From contig DHVK01000023.1 of NCBI GenBank assembly GCA_002412625.1, positions 92,871 to 156,870 on the forward strand: 64,000 nucleotides of DNA, given 5' to 3'. The translations under genes and the position numbers were made by a program. Positions 60,729 to 64,000 of this stretch are shown piece after piece. Within the stretch, counting starts at the first letter, position 1. Every line of letters starts with the position of its first letter. The notes under the pieces are model-generated. The model saw only the letters and a list, made by a program, of their open reading frames with translations, ran no database searches and was not told where the DNA came from. The stretch is from Cloacimonetes bacterium UBA5210 (GTDB lineage Bacteria; Cloacimonadota; Cloacimonadia; Cloacimonadales; Cloacimonadaceae).

Positions 60729-61649
60729 TCACCTCGCCCTCGTGCTTTCTCCCAGAAGATAGCGTTGTTTCAGCTTTTTGAGGTCTGCATATTGCGAAAG
60801 CGCCAGCCCCATCAGGGTAAGCGAAAGCCCCAAGATGGTACGCAGCCCGATGGGATCTCCCAGGATCAAAAAAGCCAGCACGATGGTGAAGACCGGAATC
60901 AAATTTGTGAAGATGTTGGATTTTGCCACACCCAGGCTGCGGATCACATCCGTGAACAGGACAAAAGCTCCGATGGTGGCAAAGAGCGACATCGCCACGA
61001 TGGTGCTAAGTCCGCGGGCACTATGAGTCACATTCAGAAAGTGATTGCCTTCAAAGAAAATGAACATCGGCAAAAAGTAGATCGCGCCAAATAGTGATTG
61101 GTATGCCACGATCGTAAGGGTGCTGTATTTCAGAGTTAGCGGACGCACAGTGAGTCCATAACCCACCGCGCCAAAGATTGCCAGAGCCAGGAACATGATC
61201 CCGGTAAGAGTGGCGCGCAGTTCTCCGCCCCCAAAACTCATGATCACAACGCCCACGCAGGATACAATCACACCCAAAATCACATAGATGCTAATGCGCT
61301 CTTTCAGTAAGAGCCAGGCACCGATCGCGGCAAAGATGGGAATGGTGGCAATCACGATGCTGCCCATGGAGCTGGAAACATATTGCATGCCGTTGGCTTC
61401 GCCGTTGAAATACAAAAACGGCTCGAAAAACGCCACGATCATCATGCGCCAGAGGTCTTTCTTCTCCAGCTTTTGCCAATGGCGGCTGAAGGTCATGATT
61501 GTAAAGAGGATGAGTGTTGCCAGAACCAGGCGCATAAGCACTACTTCGTATGGCAGATAGGTTTCGTATGCGATTTTGTACCACACAAAAGTGATCGACC
61601 AACAGAACATCGCTCCAATGGCGCGCAGATAGGTTACCCAGAGCTTCAT
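60729..61649 (-). CDS. EamA/DMT-family transporter
   Basis: 306 residues, ten membrane helices in two halves of about 140 residues, as in the drug/metabolite transporter superfamily. The first half has AIGAMFCWSITFVWYKIAYE and RLVLATLILFTIM, the second AIFGAVGYGLTVRPL and FTNLIPVFTIVLAFLILGDP. The substrate cannot be told. ATG directly follows the stop of the preceding gene (TAAATG). Confidence 0.88.
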   Translation of the reverse strand: MKLWVTYLRAIGAMFCWSITFVWYKIAYETYLPYEVVLMRLVLATLILFTIMTFSRHWQKLEKKDLWRMMIVAFFEPFLYFNGEANGMQYVSSSMGSIVIATIPIFAAIGAWLLLKERISIYVILGVIVSCVGVVIMSFGGGELRATLTGIMFLALAIFGAVGYGLTVRPLTLKYSTLTIVAYQSLFGAIYFLPMFIFFEGNHFLNVTHSARGLSTIVAMSLFATIGAFVLFTDVIRSLGVAKSNIFTNLIPVFTIVLAFLILGDPIGLRTILGLSLTLMGLALSQYADLKKLKQRYLLGESTRAR

Positions 61650-62249
61650 TTAGATGAAATCCACCACTTCCCCAGCCGGGATGCGCTTTAAGACGCCGCC
61701 GTCGTTGATATCGCGGCAGGCTCCGGCTTCGATTTCGGCAATATCGGTATAGCCGCGAAGCTCCCAAAACCCGGGAATGTAATAGCTCATAAGCTGTATC
61801 TTGACCATGCTTTTGGCAGATTTGTAACCCCAAAGATAGGGGATGAAAGCACGGAGCGGGCCACCGTAATCTTCCGTTAGCAATTCGCCGTCAAACGCCC
61901 AGGCAGCCAAAGAGCGTTCCAGAAGCGCGATCTCCAGCGGAATGGAGGTGTCGTAGATTTCTCCCACAGACCAAAAGCGCAAATACTTGCACTGCGGCTG
62001 CATCTTCACGTGTTCCAACAGAGTGCTGAGCAGCACCCCGGTCCAAGCCCCGCCCACAGACCAGCGCGTGACGCTGGTAAGGCGTGCTTCCACAGTTGTT
62101 TGCGGCAGGTTTTGCAGGTCTGCCCAGCTCAGGATGGTGGGTTTATCGCAAAGACCGGAGATTTCCAGTTTCCAGTTTTCCCGGTTCAAGGCGCCGGGAT
62201 GTCCTTCCGCCCAGAAGATCGGAGTGTTCATTTTGGCGAGCTTATGCAT
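61650..62249 (-). CDS. Sulfite-oxidase-fold molybdopterin protein lacking the Mo-ligating Cys
   Basis: 199 residues, the short SUOX-type form without signal peptide. Conserved features are WKLEISGLCDKPTILSWADL, RLTSVTRWSVGGAWTGVLLS, PLRAFIPYLWGYKSAKSMVK and PGFWELRGY. In the family the residue before VTRWS is Cys, which binds molybdenum; here it is Ser (AGC codon at about 62091-62093). Either the protein no longer uses a Cys ligand, or it binds cofactor differently. The start overlaps the nnr stop by 8 nt (GGAG upstream). The gene is intact and tightly packed, so it is not an obvious pseudogene. Confidence 0.8.
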   Translation of the reverse strand: MHKLAKMNTPIFWAEGHPGALNRENWKLEISGLCDKPTILSWADLQNLPQTTVEARLTSVTRWSVGGAWTGVLLSTLLEHVKMQPQCKYLRFWSVGEIYDTSIPLEIALLERSLAAWAFDGELLTEDYGGPLRAFIPYLWGYKSAKSMVKIQLMSYYIPGFWELRGYTDIAEIEAGACRDINDGGVLKRIPAGEVVDFI

Positions 62250-63747
62250 TTGTATCTCCTAAATGTTCAATAATATCGCTTGGTAAAATCGAGTAACTGT
62301 GCCGGTTGAGGGATAGCCTTTCGGCGGTTTTGCCCATCAGCAGGGTCGCGGAACAAGCTGCCTGCCAGAGCGGGAGCCCTTGCGCGGCAAACGAGGCGAT
62401 GATGCCTGCCAGGAGGTCTCCACTGCCACCGGTGGCAAGCGCGTCGTTTCCGGCGCGGATGAAGTAATTAGCATCTTTGCTTGCTACGAGGCTGGTGTGT
62501 CCCTTTAGCAGAATATTGCAACCCACAGCTTTGCGCAGAGCGCTTAGCGAAGCCACGGGATCTTGGCGCAGGGCTTCAGGATCGATCTTTGCCAGACGGC
62601 AGAACTCCCCCGGGTGCGGGGTGAGGAGATATTTCTCTGTCCCAATCTGTGGTAAAAGCTGGGGGTTCTCTGCTAAAAGCGTGATGGCATCGGCATCGAT
62701 CACGGTGGGGCAAGCGGCGTGCTTCAGCACAATCGTCAAAAGGCGCAAAGCGTAAGCATCAATGCCCATGCCGCTGCCGATGGAAATCGCGTCTGCTTTG
62801 CTGATCAGCTCCTTTACGCGTTCTTCATCCGGCATACCATCTGCTTCCGGGATGGCAAAATTCATCACTTCGTCTATGGCAGAGCTGTATAGGCCGATCA
62901 GTTCCTGGCGGGAACAGAGGTGCACCAAACCTGCTCCGCTGCGCAAAGCCGCGCGGGCAGTAAGCCGGATGCTGCCGGTATAGCCCGGGCTCCCGCCAAA
63001 GATGAAGACTCTGCCAAAATCCCCTTTGTGAGCGTCTTTGGGGCGGGTGGGCAGAATGAGTTGGTTATACAGAAAGTTATTTATCTCATCCCTGTATATC
63101 TGTGGAATCCCGATCGGAATGCGGATGATCCTGCCGCACGCGGCGGGGCCGGCATGGAGCAGATGGCCATATTTGAGCGCTTCGATCGCCAGGGTAAGAT
63201 CTGCTTTCAAGCATTGTTGATTTCCGCTGTCGGCGTTCAATCCGGAGGGGATGTCGATCGCCACTGTCCTCTTCACGGCTGCTTTCAGACGCGCGAAAAC
63301 GCTCGTCACAACGGGAGGCATATTGCCTTTGAAGCCAATGCCGAAAACGGCATCAACCAGGAGCGGAAGGCACGGAAAGGCGTGGCTTTCAAGCTTCTCA
63401 ATATCTTGTTGATCTATGAGATCCAGGATGGGGATATTGAGGTCTTCACAGAGTTTGCGGTTCACGGCGGTCTCCGCGCTCATCTTGCCAGCTCCCAGGC
63501 AAAAGATGAGCACCTTGTTTGTGCAGGGCTGGAGATGGCGGGCGATCACATAGCCGTCTCCGCCATTGTTCCCGGTACCGCAGAGAACGATCACGCCCTC
63601 TCGGACTTCTTCGGGATATTCCCTCAAGATCGCGTCCGCACACCGCGCTCCGGCTACTTCCATCAGTACCCGGGACGGGATGCCCAGCTCCCGGATGGTT
63701 CGATTATCCAGGTCTTGCATTTGTTTGCGGCTGAGAACTTGGTCCAT
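62242..63747 (-). CDS. nnr: Bifunctional NAD(P)H-hydrate epimerase/dehydratase
   Basis: 501 residues, standard length for the fusion. The N-terminal YjeF_N half (about 1-210) contains SRKQMQDLDNRTIRELGI and CGTGNNGGDGYVIARHL; the C-terminal half (about 220-495) has FGGSPGYTGSIRLTARAALR, LTPHPGEFCRLAKI and ALATGGSGDLLAGIIASFAA. It repairs hydrated NAD(P)H. Its stop overlaps the next gene. The partial kinase lies upstream on the same strand. Confidence 0.97.
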   Translation of the reverse strand: MDQVLSRKQMQDLDNRTIRELGIPSRVLMEVAGARCADAILREYPEEVREGVIVLCGTGNNGGDGYVIARHLQPCTNKVLIFCLGAGKMSAETAVNRKLCEDLNIPILDLIDQQDIEKLESHAFPCLPLLVDAVFGIGFKGNMPPVVTSVFARLKAAVKRTVAIDIPSGLNADSGNQQCLKADLTLAIEALKYGHLLHAGPAACGRIIRIPIGIPQIYRDEINNFLYNQLILPTRPKDAHKGDFGRVFIFGGSPGYTGSIRLTARAALRSGAGLVHLCSRQELIGLYSSAIDEVMNFAIPEADGMPDEERVKELISKADAISIGSGMGIDAYALRLLTIVLKHAACPTVIDADAITLLAENPQLLPQIGTEKYLLTPHPGEFCRLAKIDPEALRQDPVASLSALRKAVGCNILLKGHTSLVASKDANYFIRAGNDALATGGSGDLLAGIIASFAAQGLPLWQAACSATLLMGKTAERLSLNRHSYSILPSDIIEHLGDTNA

Positions 63748-63754
63748 ATCTACC

Positions 63755-64000
63755 TCACTTCTTTACGGCGTGGAGCTTGATCTCGATGGTGGTGCCTTCA
63801 TTGACGGCACTTTCCACCACGCGGATGCGGCCTTGATGATATTCTTCGATGATGCGCTTTGCCAGGCTGAGACCCAAGCCCCAGCCGCGGGTTTTGGTGG
63901 TAACTCCCGGTTCAAACACCTTCTTCCATTGCGCCCGGGGAATGCCTTTGCCTTCGTCACGGATGTGCACATAGACATAGTCATCCTTGTGAGTGGCGAT
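63755..64000 (-). CDS. Sensor histidine kinase, C-terminal fragment
   Basis: 81 codons plus stop visible; the gene runs off the right edge. The sequence begins in frame (IATHKDDYVYVHIRDEGKGI) and has the N-box neighbour DEGKGI, then FEPGVTTKTRGWGLGLSLAK, the F- and G2-boxes of HATPase_c, and IIEEYHQG. It ends within eight bases of nnr, so they may be coupled. Upstream domains and partner are not in view. Confidence 0.9.
   Translation of the reverse strand: MATHKDDYVYVHIRDEGKGIPRAQWKKVFEPGVTTKTRGWGLGLSLAKRIIEEYHQGRIRVVESAVNEGTTIEIKLHAVKK

Noticed and set aside
1..64000. tRNA, rRNA, CRISPR arrays, transposases or phage genes
   Set aside because: I read the intergenic regions on both strands for the T-loop (GGTTCGAATCC-like) sequence, for regularly spaced direct repeats and for integrase or transposase motifs, and found none. 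Without a covariance search a tRNA cannot be fully excluded.

Overview
The window is about 50% GC and gene-dense. Almost every gene reads on the minus strand. It most likely comes from a member of Candidatus Cloacimonadota (WWE1, FCB superphylum). The grounds are several exported proteins ending in a FlgD-like/type IX-secretion-type C-terminal domain, a PorV/PorQ-like outer-membrane protein, a gingipain-like C25 peptidase, the zinc-binding forms of S14 and L36, and a complete S10-spc-alpha ribosomal cluster. This placement is inferred from gene content, not from a search.

Layout (minus-strand genes run from high to low coordinates). 1-1.6 kb: start of mutS2, cvpA, rpsU and a small Cys/His protein. 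1.7-4.8 kb: a helicase-less type ISP/IIG-like restriction-modification enzyme with a short hairpin apparently inserted in frame. 5.2-6.7 kb: an exported protein with a sorting-type tail. 6.9-21.3 kb: 30 consecutive genes from rpsJ to rplQ (ribosomal proteins, secY, map, infA, rpoA), with a promoter-like sequence and a leader of about 250 nt before rpsJ and a bidirectional terminator after rplQ; tuf does not precede rpsJ and adk is absent. 22-24.4 kb: a TGSG-repeat lipoprotein and an OmpA/thrombospondin-3 protein. 24.7-31.8 kb: a flippase-like membrane protein, malic enzyme, enolase, a C_GCAxxG_C_C protein, a large beta-helix exported protein and a 2[4Fe-4S] ferredoxin. 32.2-35.2 kb: hisS-ridA-cobalamin adenosyltransferase-gpmA. 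35.4-38.3 kb: the only two plus-strand genes, a zinc-ribbon protein and an exported transglutaminase-like protein. 38.6-46.8 kb: ackA, a PAS/GAF hybrid histidine kinase, an S4-domain protein, a membrane-anchored HExxH protein and the TldD/PmbA pair. 47-60.2 kb: nine tightly packed genes (C25 peptidase, yggS, plsY-like, GNAT, PAP2, PorV-like, BatA-like, dxs, mnmE). 60.7-64 kb: EamA transporter, a sulfite-oxidase-fold protein lacking the molybdenum-ligating Cys, nnr, and the end of a sensor kinase.

The genes are mostly housekeeping: translation, secretion (SecY), glycolysis and fermentation (enolase, phosphoglycerate mutase, malic enzyme, acetate kinase), isoprenoid precursor and membrane lipid synthesis, metabolite repair, and an exported protein set.

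The most unusual feature is a family of 58-nt asymmetric hairpins: a 28-nt arm, a 13-nt loop and a 17-nt arm. Four complete copies, one degenerate copy and one half copy are scattered over the window. Each lies between genes, 20 to about 215 nt beyond a stop codon. Nothing in the annotated genes explains them. No tRNA, rRNA, CRISPR array, transposase or prophage was seen.
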